A DNA stretch of 64,000 nucleotides from BJHL01 sp040378885 (lineage in GTDB: Bacteria; Planctomycetota; Phycisphaerae; Phycisphaerales; UBA1924). The notes below the pieces were generated by a model. That model saw only the letters and a list, made by a program, of their open reading frames with translations, did not search any database and was not told where the DNA came from. The stretch covers positions 1 to 64,000 of the forward strand of contig JBKDAN010000040.1 of the NCBI GenBank assembly GCA_046316615.1, given 5' to 3'. Positions 17,907 to 26,481 of this stretch are shown one piece after another. Each line of letters starts with the position of its first letter. Position 1 is the stretch's first letter. The position numbers were made by a program, and so were the translations under genes.

Positions 17907-18374
17907 TCAGGAGTTTTTCGGATTCATGGCGCGGCGAAGCAACTCTTCGTGGGGCGCGAGCGAGAACTCGCTGTGCACGGCGTCGCGGATTTCGCCGGTT
18001 GCATCGATGAGATAGGTGATGCGCAGCGTGCCGAAGGGCAGGGGCAGGCCGAAGATGCCGCTGGCTTTGTAGAGCTTGGCGACTTCACCTTTTTCGTCCG
18101 CCAGCATCACGTGCTTGAGGCTGTGATCGCCGCGGAACTTGGCCTTGCTGGCGGTGCCTTGGCGGCTGATGCCCACCACGGTCACGCCCGCGGCTTGCAA
18201 GTTCGTGAACGAGTCGCGCACCATGCAAGCTTCTTTGGTGCAGAGGGGCGTATTGTCGCCTGGATAGAACATGAGCACGACGGGGCCGCGGGCGAGCAGC
18301 GTGCGCAGAGCAACGGGCGCGTTGGCATGATCAGGCAGCGTGAAGTCTGGCGCTTTGGAGCCGATGGCGAGCAT
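17907..18374 (-). CDS. bcp: peroxiredoxin, BCP/AhpC-TSA type
   Basis: 155-residue thiol peroxidase that reduces hydroperoxides. The thioredoxin-like fold begins LAIGSKAPDFTLPDH. The peroxidatic cysteine lies in DNTPLCTKEAC, with a second cysteine five residues later as in BCP-type enzymes. The family usually reads PGCTKEA here; this protein has PLCTKEA. The start is close to an 11-bp tandem array lying between this gene and the cupin gene upstream on the same strand. It is convergent with ddl. Confidence 0.88.
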   Translation of the reverse strand: MLAIGSKAPDFTLPDHANAPVALRTLLARGPVVLMFYPGDNTPLCTKEACMVRDSFTNLQAAGVTVVGISRQGTASKAKFRGDHSLKHVMLADEKGEVAKLYKASGIFGLPLPFGTLRITYLIDATGEIRDAVHSEFSLAPHEELLRRAMNPKNS

Positions 18375-18378
18375 GCGA

Positions 18379-18411
18379 CATCATTGGCCCATCATTGACA
18401 CATCACTGGCA
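18379..18411. repeat. 11-bp tandem array between peroxiredoxin and cupin genes
   Basis: Three adjacent 11-bp units: CATCATTGGCC, CATCATTGACA, CATCACTGGCA, plus a partial CATCTGG. The last unit overlaps the cupin stop codon. Confidence 0.75.
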
Positions 18412-18912
18412 CATCTGGGGGACGATAGATGTGTCGCTGGCGAGCATTCGCTCGCAGACCTCGTCGATGTCGGATTCAGAAATGTCTGTCGTGGGGCGTG
18501 CGGCGGCGTCGACCGGCTCACCGAAATTGCGAATGGTGTGATCAAGGCCGCCCGGGGAAGTGAGGACGAGCGTGCGAGACTCGCCGGGCTGCGCGGTCCA
18601 CGTGCGGTGGGCCACGCCGGCGGGCATAACGATGATGTCGCCAGGCTGGGCTATGCCGCTGTTGTCACCGATGTGATAGCCAATGACGCCTTCGAGCACG
18701 CGGACATACTGGGTCTGCTCGGGATGGATATGGGTGCGCATCGCGACACCTTCGCGGTAAACCGAAACAGCTTCGTGCAGCGTCAACTCGCCGCTGGCAT
18801 CGTCGCTGCTGATGAGCAGCGTGACAACATCGCCCACGATGCGGTAGCGCTCGAGGCCGAGCACATCACGAAGGGAGCGCGTGACAAGTGATGATTGAAG
18901 TTGTGACTGCAT
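18403..18912 (-). CDS. cupin-domain protein
   Basis: 169-residue single-domain cupin, a small beta-barrel that usually binds one metal. The first cupin motif is MRTHIHPEQTQYVRVLEG (His, His, Gln/Glu region) and the second is PGDIIVMPAGVAHRTW with its histidine. A regulatory, isomerase or dioxygenase role is possible; nothing in the sequence decides. It lies divergently upstream of the homogentisate dioxygenase gene, with 238 bp between starts. It reads toward the peroxiredoxin gene 28 bp away and may be cotranscribed with it. Confidence 0.8.
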   Translation of the reverse strand: MQSQLQSSLVTRSLRDVLGLERYRIVGDVVTLLISSDDASGELTLHEAVSVYREGVAMRTHIHPEQTQYVRVLEGVIGYHIGDNSGIAQPGDIIVMPAGVAHRTWTAQPGESRTLVLTSPGGLDHTIRNFGEPVDAAARPTTDISESDIDEVCERMLASDTSIVPQMCQ

Positions 18913-19150
18913 TTCGCTCTTTCACCGGCGAGAAAGAGTCTCGCGAAGACAAAGCAACGCCCCATGAGAGACCTTATCGACGCTCGAACGAACACACTAC
19001 CACAAGTTCACGCGAATTTCGTATGAATCTCGGCCAAAAACTCTAAAAACTTTGAGAGCCAGCGTCTCCAGAGAAGCCCGGGTATCCCCGAGTCAAAACC
19101 GGAAGATGTTTGCGTACCATTGAGGGAAGGACTTTGCAAGGAGCACCGCC

Positions 19151-20602
19151 ATGCCGTTCTACACCAAGCTCGGTCTCATGCCCGCCAAGCGCCACGTGCA
19201 GTTTCGTCGTCCAGACGGCTGCCTTTACAGCGAAGAGGTTTTCGGCACGGAAGGTTTCTCCGGCCCGACGACGACGATGTACCACATTCATCCGCCGACG
19301 CAGGTCTATGGATGGAAGCCGCTGTACAGCACGAAGGTGGAGTACGTCGAGCAGGACATCATGCGGATGCGGCACGTGAAGAGCGCGCCGATGGCGCCCA
19401 AGGGCGACTTTGTGACGGGGCGCGTGGTGCTGTTTGGCAACAGCGACTGCGAGATGGCGGTGTGCAATCCCGCGGAGCAGATGGCGTATCACTACAAGAA
19501 CGGGCAGGGCGATGAATGCCTGTTCATTCACTTTGGCAGCGGCGTGTGCCACACGATGCTGGGCACGCTGCGATTCGGGCCGCGTGACTATCTGGTGATT
19601 CCCAAGGGCGTGATCTACACGATCGTTTGGGACAAGCGTGCGGACAAGGTGACGTTTGACGCGAGCGGCAAGGCGAGCGATGGCGGACCTTCGGTTGAAG
19701 CGATGCCTTATGGCAAGGTGCTGCTGATTGAGACGACCAATGGCAGTCACATCGGGCCGCCGCCGCGGTATGTGAGCAAGGCGAATGGGCAGTTCCTGGA
19801 GCATGCGCCGTACTGCGAGCGCGACATCAAGCTGCCTGAGTTTCCGATGACGTGGGATGTGAAGGGTGATTTCCCGGTGCGCATCAAGGCGCGCGATCTG
19901 ATTCACGAGTACGTGTATCACTACCACCCACTGGACATTGTGGGCTGGGACGGGTGCTACTACCCGTTCATCTTTAACGCGGATGACTTCAGCCCCATCA
20001 CCGGGAAGCTGCACATGCCGCCGCCGATTCACCAGACGTTTGAAGCGCACAACTTCGTGATCTGCACGTTTGCGCCGCGCATGCTTGATTACCACCCGCA
20101 GTCGATCAAGGTGCCTTACAACCACAGCAACCTTGATAGCGATGAAGTGCTGTACTACGTGGATGGCAACTTCGGCAGCCGCAAGGGCATTGAGATCGGT
20201 TCGCTGACGACGCACCCGCAGGGCATTCCGCATGGGCCGCACCCGGGGACGATTGAAGCGAGCCTGACGGCGACGCACACGCAGGAACTTGCGGTGATGT
20301 GCGACACGTTCAAGCCGCTGTTCCCGACGAAGGCTGCGCTGGAGATGGATGACCCGAAGTATCCGGCGAGCTGGCAGGGCGAGCACTTCCCGGGATTGAC
20401 GAGCGGCAAGATGCACCTGAACGGCGTGACGGTTCCGCCTGCGAGCGCGGCGGCATTCCCGAAGGAAGTGCATCCGGTGTCCGTGATCAAGGCGGACGCG
20501 GCGGATACGCGGTTGCCGGCGCCGGGGACGGTGGTTGGTGGGAACGGCGGCGGCGGTGCTGCGCCGATGAAGACGGTGACGGCGAATGTGTGGGGGCCGT
20601 AA
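19151..20602 (+). CDS. hmgA: homogentisate 1,2-dioxygenase
   Basis: 483-residue non-haem iron enzyme opening the homogentisate ring to maleylacetoacetate in tyrosine/phenylalanine catabolism. The N-terminal cupin-like half begins MPFYTKLGLMPAKRHVQFRR. The iron site lies in the C-terminal half: His in YNHSNLDSDE, the Glu of DEVLYY, and His in IPHGPHPG. AAGGAG lies upstream of the ATG, and TACCAT at 19117-19122 may be the -10. No maleylacetoacetate isomerase or fumarylacetoacetase gene is adjacent, so the rest of the pathway lies elsewhere. A strong terminator follows. Confidence 0.93.
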   Translation: MPFYTKLGLMPAKRHVQFRRPDGCLYSEEVFGTEGFSGPTTTMYHIHPPTQVYGWKPLYSTKVEYVEQDIMRMRHVKSAPMAPKGDFVTGRVVLFGNSDCEMAVCNPAEQMAYHYKNGQGDECLFIHFGSGVCHTMLGTLRFGPRDYLVIPKGVIYTIVWDKRADKVTFDASGKASDGGPSVEAMPYGKVLLIETTNGSHIGPPPRYVSKANGQFLEHAPYCERDIKLPEFPMTWDVKGDFPVRIKARDLIHEYVYHYHPLDIVGWDGCYYPFIFNADDFSPITGKLHMPPPIHQTFEAHNFVICTFAPRMLDYHPQSIKVPYNHSNLDSDEVLYYVDGNFGSRKGIEIGSLTTHPQGIPHGPHPGTIEASLTATHTQELAVMCDTFKPLFPTKAALEMDDPKYPASWQGEHFPGLTSGKMHLNGVTVPPASAAAFPKEVHPVSVIKADAADTRLPAPGTVVGGNGGGGAAPMKTVTANVWGP

Positions 20603-20646
20603 CTCCACCAGGCACAGCTCAACCATCGATGTCGATTCACAACACA

Positions 20647-20675
20647 ACCGGCGCACCGTCGCGCCGGTTTTTCTT
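20647..20675 (+). terminator. rho-independent terminator after hmgA
   Basis: ACCGGCGC-ACCGTC-GCGCCGGT, an 8-bp GC-rich stem, immediately followed by TTTTCTT. Confidence 0.85.
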
Positions 20676-20701
20676 CAACACGATGCACAGGGGACACGTT
20701 C

Positions 20702-21499
20702 ATGTTCCGCAAACTGTTCGGTCTTGCCGAGAAGCGCCAGCCCAAGCCCAACCACATTCTCTCGATGCCTCTGCTGCAGTCGCACACGAATTTCGTCGCG
20801 AGCGATGTTGTGCAGAAGGCGAAGGAGCTGTTTCCGATGTGGCCGGTAGAGTTGGGTGAGGGCAGCGACAAGGGCGCCGCGATGTTCGGCGTGCCCTCCC
20901 TGAGTGCGGGCGTGATGGTGATGCCGATGCCCACGAGCCTGCCGCCAGGGGAGCTTGATCACTCCCTGCCCATGTCTCCCTTCTGGGTTGACGCGAAGAA
21001 CAAACCAGCACATGGCTCGCATGTGGTGATGGTGGGCCAGGGCGAATCTCTTTCGGCTGCTGCGCAGGCGGCGACGGTTGTGGGCATCTCGATGCTCAAC
21101 CTGCCGGGCGGTGTCGCTTGGTATGTGGGCGGCGGATGCATGGTGCATGACATTGAAGTCGTGACGGGCCTGGCGACGGAGTCGGCGCGAGATGGCGATT
21201 TTCCTGTGCCGATCTGGGTTAATGTGGTTGTTTCGAAGAATCCGGCGGGCGGGATTGACGCGAGCACTGTGGGCATGGATTCTTTTGGCCACATGGAGAT
21301 GGAAGCGATTGGCTCGACGGAGGAGCTCAGTGAGCTGCGCTCTCGCTTATTTGGCGCTGCGATGTATGTCATTCTGAATGACGTGGTCTTTAAGCATGGC
21401 GAGACCATGGGCGCGTCGGCGACGGAGCGCATTCGGATTGAAGTGGGTGCAAGCAAGCTGGGTAAAGATGGGAAAGTCGTGCGATTTGTGATGCCTTGA
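20702..21499 (+). CDS. DUF4261-family protein
   Basis: 265-residue cytosolic protein, no signal or membrane segment. The sequence (SMPLLQSHTNFVASDVV near residues 21-37; HVVMVGQGESLSAAAQAATV in the middle; FGHMEMEAIGST late) fits my recollection of DUF4261 proteins, which have no established function. AGGGGA precedes the ATG, and the gene follows the hmgA terminator, so it is its own unit. Confidence 0.65.
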   Translation: MFRKLFGLAEKRQPKPNHILSMPLLQSHTNFVASDVVQKAKELFPMWPVELGEGSDKGAAMFGVPSLSAGVMVMPMPTSLPPGELDHSLPMSPFWVDAKNKPAHGSHVVMVGQGESLSAAAQAATVVGISMLNLPGGVAWYVGGGCMVHDIEVVTGLATESARDGDFPVPIWVNVVVSKNPAGGIDASTVGMDSFGHMEMEAIGSTEELSELRSRLFGAAMYVILNDVVFKHGETMGASATERIRIEVGASKLGKDGKVVRFVMP

Positions 21500-21529
21500 A
21501 GGCTTCCGAAGAGTGGGAGTTCGTCCATG

Positions 21530-21558
21530 TGTGACGGAGCGCATCGGGCCACTACACT
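21530..21558 (+). promoter_or_regulatory. candidate promoter of the methyltransferase gene
   Basis: TGTGAC (21530-21535) and TACACT (21553-21558) with a 17-bp spacer; the ATG follows the -10 by 8 nt, implying a leaderless or nearly leaderless mRNA. Confidence 0.4.
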
Positions 21559-21566
21559 GGGGCATC

Positions 21567-22547
21567 ATGTCAATCTGTCCGTGTCCTCTCTGCAGCTCCG
21601 GTGCAGCTCGCCCGTGGCTGCATGTTCCTATCGACTGGCGCAAGCCCGCTGACGCAACTGCGTATGAACTTGCGTGGTGTGATAGCTGTGCGTTTGGCTT
21701 TCTGACGCCGCGCCCGACGCCCGCGCAGGTCGCATCGTTCTATGACACGCCAGACTACTACACGCACGGGACGCAGGCTGCGAAACGGCCTGTTTCGCCT
21801 TGGCATGAAAAGCTGCGTGTGGCCATCGCTTGGCGGCTGGACAAGGGACGTGAGTTGCACCACACGCCCGACGTCGTGAAGCAGGCTTGGAAGCGAGCGG
21901 AACTGGGCGGGGCGCGCGTGCTTGATCTGGGCTGCGGCAGCGGCGGCTTTCTCGCGGCGATGAAAGATCAGGGTGCGACCGTAACGGGCGTGGAGCCCGA
22001 CGATAAAGCCCGCGATGCGGTGCGCTCGCGCGGCATTTCTGTGCATGCCGGGACCGCGGAGGACATTCCAGACGAAGTGCTCGCGCAGCAGTTTGACATC
22101 ATCACGACTCGACACGTGCTGGAGCACTGCATCGATCCGCTCAAGGTGCTTCGCAACGTGAAGCGGATGCTCGCACCGGGCGGCGTGTATCTGTGTGATG
22201 TGCCTAACAACAACGCCCTTGGGTTGCAGCGAGCGGGCGGGGCGTGGCACTGGCTGGATGTGCCGCGGCACATCAACTTCTTTACGCGAAAGAGTCTTGC
22301 TGATGCGGCACGACAGGCTGGCTTGCAGGTTGCAAGCGAGTCGTACTGCGGCTTGACGCAGCAGATTGCGCCGATTTGGATTGACTTTGAGAAGACTTCG
22401 ACGCAGCGGATCAACGCGGCAGCGGGCAAGAACACGCGGCCCGATGGGTTGACGCCTGGTCACTCGCAGGCGTGGAAGCTGCTGCTGGCGCTCGCGGGAG
22501 CGTCTGATGACCAGCGGTATGACACGCTGCGGCTGATCGCGAGGTAG
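21567..22547 (+). CDS. class I SAM-dependent methyltransferase with N-terminal zinc motif
   Basis: 326 residues. An N-terminal cysteine cluster (CPCPLC ... CDSC) likely binds zinc. The Rossmann methyltransferase core starts near residue 110 with VLDLGCGSGGFLAAM (motif I), then GVEPDD (motif II) and a Methyltransf_23-type VLEH motif (TTRHVLEH). This architecture is common for enzymes that modify sugars or small metabolites; the substrate is unknown. The start MSICPCPLC is preferred over an in-frame ATG 54 nt upstream because a TACACT hexamer ends 8 nt before it and the cysteine cluster then sits at the N-terminus. Confidence 0.82.
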   Translation: MSICPCPLCSSGAARPWLHVPIDWRKPADATAYELAWCDSCAFGFLTPRPTPAQVASFYDTPDYYTHGTQAAKRPVSPWHEKLRVAIAWRLDKGRELHHTPDVVKQAWKRAELGGARVLDLGCGSGGFLAAMKDQGATVTGVEPDDKARDAVRSRGISVHAGTAEDIPDEVLAQQFDIITTRHVLEHCIDPLKVLRNVKRMLAPGGVYLCDVPNNNALGLQRAGGAWHWLDVPRHINFFTRKSLADAARQAGLQVASESYCGLTQQIAPIWIDFEKTSTQRINAAAGKNTRPDGLTPGHSQAWKLLLALAGASDDQRYDTLRLIAR

Positions 22548-22591
22548 TGCGGGCGCTGCACGAGTTGTGAAGCGGCCGCGGCTGCTCCACG

Positions 22592-22597
22592 TATCAT
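22592..22597 (+). promoter_or_regulatory. candidate -10 element of the threonine aldolase gene
   Basis: TATCAT, 5 nt before the ATG at 22603; no Shine-Dalgarno in between. Confidence 0.4.
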
Positions 22598-22602
22598 GCG
22601 TC

Positions 22603-23664
22603 ATGCCCCAGACTGTGCATCGACCGATTGATCTTCGCAGCGACACTGTGACCAAGCCGACTGCCGGCATGCGTGAGGCGATGGCTCGCGCGGAGGTGGG
22701 CGATGATGTGCTGGGAGATGACCCGACGGTGATTGCGCTGGAGCGGCGGTTCGCGGAGATGCTGGGCAAAGAGGCGGCGGTCTTTGTGCCAAGCGGCACG
22801 ATGGCGAATCAGATCGCGATCAAGGTGCACACGCAGCCGGGCGATGAGATCATCTGCCATGAAGGTTCGCACATCATTCATTATGAAGGTGGCGGGCCAG
22901 CGGCATTGGCGGGATGCATGATCAAGTCGCTGCCTGGGCTGCGCGGGCAGATCAGTGCGAGCGATGTGATTGCGAGCGTGCGAGCGGACAATGTGCACTA
23001 TCCGCGCACACGGATGCTGAGTATGGAGAACACGCATAACCGCGGGGGTGGTGCCGTGTGGAAGCTGGCTGATATCGCTGCTGTGACGGGGGCGGCAAAG
23101 GGTGTTGGGCTGATGACGCACCTTGACGGGGCGCGGGCGTGGAATGCGTGTGCTGCGGGCGGGTACAACGCTCGCCAGCTTGCGGAGCACTTTGATTCGG
23201 TGTCGATGTGCTTCTCCAAAGGCTTGGGAGCGCCGGTGGGCTCGGCACTTGCGGGATCACATGTATTCATCAAGCAGGCACGTCGCGTGCGCAAGCTGTT
23301 TGGCGGGGGCATGCGGCAGGCAGGCATTCTGGCGGCTGCATGCATGTACGCGCTGGATCATCATGTGGCGCGGCTGGCGGAGGATCATGCGAATGCGCGG
23401 GCGTTTGCGCAGATCATCATGCAATCGCCGCGGGTGCGGCTTTCGGCGCAGCATGGTCAAGGCATCGAGACGAACATCGTGCTGTTTGAGTTGGCTGATG
23501 ATGTGCGCATGAACGCGGCGACGCTTGCTGAGCGACTGGCTGCTCGCAACGTGCTGATGCTGCCCACGGGGGAGCGCTCTTTGCGAGCTGTCGCGAATCT
23601 GGAAGTGACCGCCGAAGCAATCAAGCAAGCGGCGGCCGACGTCGTTGCGTGTGTCAGCGTTTGA
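22603..23664 (+). CDS. ltaE: L-threonine aldolase (low specificity)
   Basis: 353-residue PLP enzyme cleaving threonine/allo-threonine to glycine and acetaldehyde. The N-terminus DLRSDTVTKPTAGMREAMA is the family signature. The PLP lysine lies in SMCFSKGLGAPVGS, and THLDGARAWNA supplies the Asp that contacts the pyridine nitrogen. Length and motifs are complete. The start is set by the conserved N-terminus and by TATCAT 5 nt upstream. Convergent with the outer-membrane protein gene, 18 bp apart. Confidence 0.93.
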   Translation: MPQTVHRPIDLRSDTVTKPTAGMREAMARAEVGDDVLGDDPTVIALERRFAEMLGKEAAVFVPSGTMANQIAIKVHTQPGDEIICHEGSHIIHYEGGGPAALAGCMIKSLPGLRGQISASDVIASVRADNVHYPRTRMLSMENTHNRGGGAVWKLADIAAVTGAAKGVGLMTHLDGARAWNACAAGGYNARQLAEHFDSVSMCFSKGLGAPVGSALAGSHVFIKQARRVRKLFGGGMRQAGILAAACMYALDHHVARLAEDHANARAFAQIIMQSPRVRLSAQHGQGIETNIVLFELADDVRMNAATLAERLAARNVLMLPTGERSLRAVANLEVTAEAIKQAAADVVACVSV

Positions 23665-23682
23665 GACACACGTCAGTTGCAA

Positions 23683-24669
23683 TCAGAAGCTCATGCTCAC
23701 GCCGCAGCTCAGGATGCCGACGGTGTCTTCGTCGTCATTGAAGTCCTGCGTGGAATCGCCGAGCAGCACGCCGGTCGCGCTGCCGTAGACGGTCCAACTG
23801 CCCCACTTGTCGTCGACGGGCAGCGCGTAGCTGACCTTGACGCCGATGGAGGCGTAGCCGAAGGTCTCGTCTTCGCCATCGGCACCTTCGTAGTAATCGC
23901 TCAGCGAGAGACCGACCATCACGGGGACATCGATGCGGAGGAGGGGATCGCCGCCTTCACGCGTGCCGACGTCGCAGCCGGGCGTGATGCCGAGCTGGAG
24001 GTACGTCCCGCGTTCCTGGCCATCGGCCTTGCCTTCGCCGGTTTCGAAGACGAGCGCGACGGCGGGCTTGAGGGCCCACTTGCCGAGGTACTCGCTGTCG
24101 TCGAATGCGGCGGAGAACTGCAGTTCCTGAATCGTGGTCCATGAGTCGTTGGGAGCCATGAACCAGCCGTACTGAGCGCCGACGGTCCACTTGCCGGCGA
24201 CGACGGTCGCGCCGAAGTAGATGTCAGACTCGTACCACTTGTCGTCGAGCTGATCGTTCTGAGCGGCGCCAGTGGCGCGGTCGTGGAAGCTGTTCCACGT
24301 GCCGACGTACGGCGTCACGGTGAAGGCATCGGTCTTGTAGATATCGATGCCGAGCGTGGCCCAAGGCTGCACCATCACGCCGCGATCTTCCTGGCGAATG
24401 CCGCGGTAGTAGTAGGCGTTGGCGAAGTCGACGCCTGCGCTGAAGTGCAGACGGCTTTCTTCGTCAGCTTCCGGGGCCGCAGCATCTGCAGCCTTGTCAT
24501 CTGACTTGTCGTCGGTGCGCTTGACGGGCGTGGGCAGCAAGTCACGGTCCATGTTCTGACCGCTTGCGAACTCGTCTTGGGCGCTGATGTCCGTGACGGC
24601 GTCCTGGGCGCGGGCCGTGGTCGCACCAGCGAGCATGACCAACAGAGAGATAGTCTTCAACATTGTCAT
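23683..24669 (-). CDS. outer-membrane beta-barrel protein with export signal
   Basis: 328 residues with a signal peptide (MTMLKTISLLVMLAGATTARAQ) and an acidic linker containing MDRDLLPTPV. An antiparallel-strand region of alternating hydrophobics follows (ANAYYYRGIRQEDRGVMVQP, GAQYGWFMAPN), ending in the phenylalanine of GVSMSF, a typical beta-barrel assembly signal. It resembles the TIGR02001-type putative transporters as far as I recall. Start chosen at the ATG with GGAGA 6 nt upstream. A paralogue split by a stop codon lies at 26482-27474 on the same strand, and a chemoreceptor gene sits between them. Confidence 0.8.
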   Translation of the reverse strand: MTMLKTISLLVMLAGATTARAQDAVTDISAQDEFASGQNMDRDLLPTPVKRTDDKSDDKAADAAAPEADEESRLHFSAGVDFANAYYYRGIRQEDRGVMVQPWATLGIDIYKTDAFTVTPYVGTWNSFHDRATGAAQNDQLDDKWYESDIYFGATVVAGKWTVGAQYGWFMAPNDSWTTIQELQFSAAFDDSEYLGKWALKPAVALVFETGEGKADGQERGTYLQLGITPGCDVGTREGGDPLLRIDVPVMVGLSLSDYYEGADGEDETFGYASIGVKVSYALPVDDKWGSWTVYGSATGVLLGDSTQDFNDDEDTVGILSCGVSMSF

Positions 24670-24747
24670 GTACATTCTCCACATGCCACCCCGATGAGTG
24701 GCGTGAGGTGTCCATCGTCGAACCCGCGCTCGTGGTCAAACGGAAAC

Positions 24748-24772
24748 GAAAAACCGCTGGAAATCCAGCGGT
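24748..24772 (-). terminator. rho-independent terminator after the chemoreceptor gene
   Basis: ACCGCTGG-AAAT-CCAGCGGT, an 8-bp stem; reading leftward it is followed by TTTT from the A run at 24749-24752. The plus side ends CTTTTG, so it could also act on rightward transcripts. Confidence 0.8.
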
Positions 24773-24822
24773 CTTTTGAGGTCCCAATCGTGTTATCGCG
24801 CAACCTTTGCGCTCGTGCTAAG

Positions 24823-26433
24823 TTACTTGAGTTTGAAGGATCGCACCGCCGTCGCGAGGCGTTCGTATTCACGCGACATCCGCACCGACGCTTCGGACAA
24901 ACTGCCTGCGCTCTGCTTGGCAGTTTCGGTGACTTCCGCGATCTCCGTGACCGAGCGAGTCAACTGCTCACTTGCGGCTGACTGCTGCTCGGTTGACGCG
25001 GCAATTGCGCGCACCATGCCTGAAAGGGCGTCGGTGTTCTGCGTGATACGCGAGAGAGCGAGCCCCGCTTTGTTGGCGGAATCCACGCCCACGGTCACGC
25101 GTGCTGAGCCTTGCTCGATGGTCTGCACGGTCTCCTGACTTGCGCTTTGCACTTCGCGCACCGTGCGTGTCACTTCTTCGGTCGCGCGCTGGGTGCGTTC
25201 GGCGAGCTTGCGCACTTCGTCGGCGACGACGGCGAATCCACGGCCATGCTCACCGGCACGGGCCGCCTCGATCGCGGCGTTGAGGGCGAGCAAGTTGGTC
25301 TGTTCCGCGATTTCGTCGATCGTTTCGACCAGCTTGCCGATCTCGGCGCTCTTGGCGCCAAGGGCCCGCACGCTTTGCACGGCATTCACCACGTTACTGG
25401 CGATGCCCTTGATTTCCGTGACGGTGTGATCGACCACTTCCGCGCCGCCGCGAGATTCCTTCTGGCTTTCGTCGCTGCATCGTGCAGCGTCGGTGCTCTT
25501 GGTGGCGATTTCACGAATGCTCGCAGCAAGCTCTTCAATGGCGGCTGACACCTGAGCGGTGGTCTGGGCCTGGCGATCCATGCCCGTCACGACGCCGCTG
25601 GCATTGTCGCGCACGTGTGTCGTCACGTCGCCCAGGGCTTCAGCAGCTTCGAGCATGGACTGCACGGTGACGGCGAGCTTGTTGCGTGTGACGTTCAAGT
25701 CTCGCACGATCGCGCCAAGCTCGTCATCGATGGTGTCGTTGCAAGACTTGGTCAAGTCGCCAGCGGCAAGCGCCGCCAAACCTTCTCGTGCGACGGTGGT
25801 GCGCTGCAGAATACCACGGCGGATGAACCAGCACGCCGCAACGAGCGCACCGCCTCCCAAGGACAACGCCGCAAGGGTGCGCATCATCACGATGAACGGC
25901 ATGTTCGCGGCCGCGGTGTTTGCGGCCTGCACGCCTTCTTCGAGCAACGCCGAGAGAGCCTCGAGCTGCTCCTCGAGTGCGTCAAAGCGGCCGTTGAACT
26001 CGGTCTGCGCCACCTTGACAGCATCGACATCTTCAGGATTGCTGCGCATGAGCGCATGAGCCGAGGCGATGTATGCGTTGACTTCTTCCGTCGCTTTCGC
26101 CACGGCGTTCTTCTCCGCGCTGGTCAGTTCCGCTTCACCTGTTTCCTTCAGCAGCCGTTCGAAGTTCTCTGCATGCTCTTTGAGGGCGGCCACGGCCTCG
26201 TCCCGCTCTGCATCGGTCTCGGCCAGGCGCCACGCAAGCACATCACCGCGAATGGCATCGTGCATCATGTCACCTTCGCAACTGCTGCGAATGGTGCTGG
26301 CGCGTTCGGCCATCATTGCTGTCGTGTGCGTGACGGCATTCATGCCCAGGAACGTGCTCCCGGCGACGACGCAACCCAGTGACACGCCAAGCCCGCCCAG
26401 CAGCCACAATTGTTTCGAAAGCGTCAAACGCAT
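24823..26433 (-). CDS. methyl-accepting chemotaxis protein
   Basis: 536-residue transmembrane chemoreceptor. TM1 is about residues 8-30. A four-helix-type periplasmic sensor spans about 31-185, TM2 is about 183-206, a HAMP linker follows, and then the long coiled-coil signalling domain. The highly conserved hairpin tip reads IDEIAEQTNLLALNAAIEAA followed by RAGEHGRGFAVVADEVRKLA, which contacts CheA/CheW. GAGGAGA precedes the ATG. No CheA, CheW or CheR gene lies in the window. It stands between two paralogous outer-membrane protein genes on the same strand, suggesting that it responds to something those proteins handle (inference). Confidence 0.95.
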   Translation of the reverse strand: MRLTLSKQLWLLGGLGVSLGCVVAGSTFLGMNAVTHTTAMMAERASTIRSSCEGDMMHDAIRGDVLAWRLAETDAERDEAVAALKEHAENFERLLKETGEAELTSAEKNAVAKATEEVNAYIASAHALMRSNPEDVDAVKVAQTEFNGRFDALEEQLEALSALLEEGVQAANTAAANMPFIVMMRTLAALSLGGGALVAACWFIRRGILQRTTVAREGLAALAAGDLTKSCNDTIDDELGAIVRDLNVTRNKLAVTVQSMLEAAEALGDVTTHVRDNASGVVTGMDRQAQTTAQVSAAIEELAASIREIATKSTDAARCSDESQKESRGGAEVVDHTVTEIKGIASNVVNAVQSVRALGAKSAEIGKLVETIDEIAEQTNLLALNAAIEAARAGEHGRGFAVVADEVRKLAERTQRATEEVTRTVREVQSASQETVQTIEQGSARVTVGVDSANKAGLALSRITQNTDALSGMVRAIAASTEQQSAASEQLTRSVTEIAEVTETAKQSAGSLSEASVRMSREYERLATAVRSFKLK

Positions 26434-26481
26434 ATTGCGTCTCCTCTGTTAGTCTCGCTGAACGAGCTTTCTCAAGCAAGA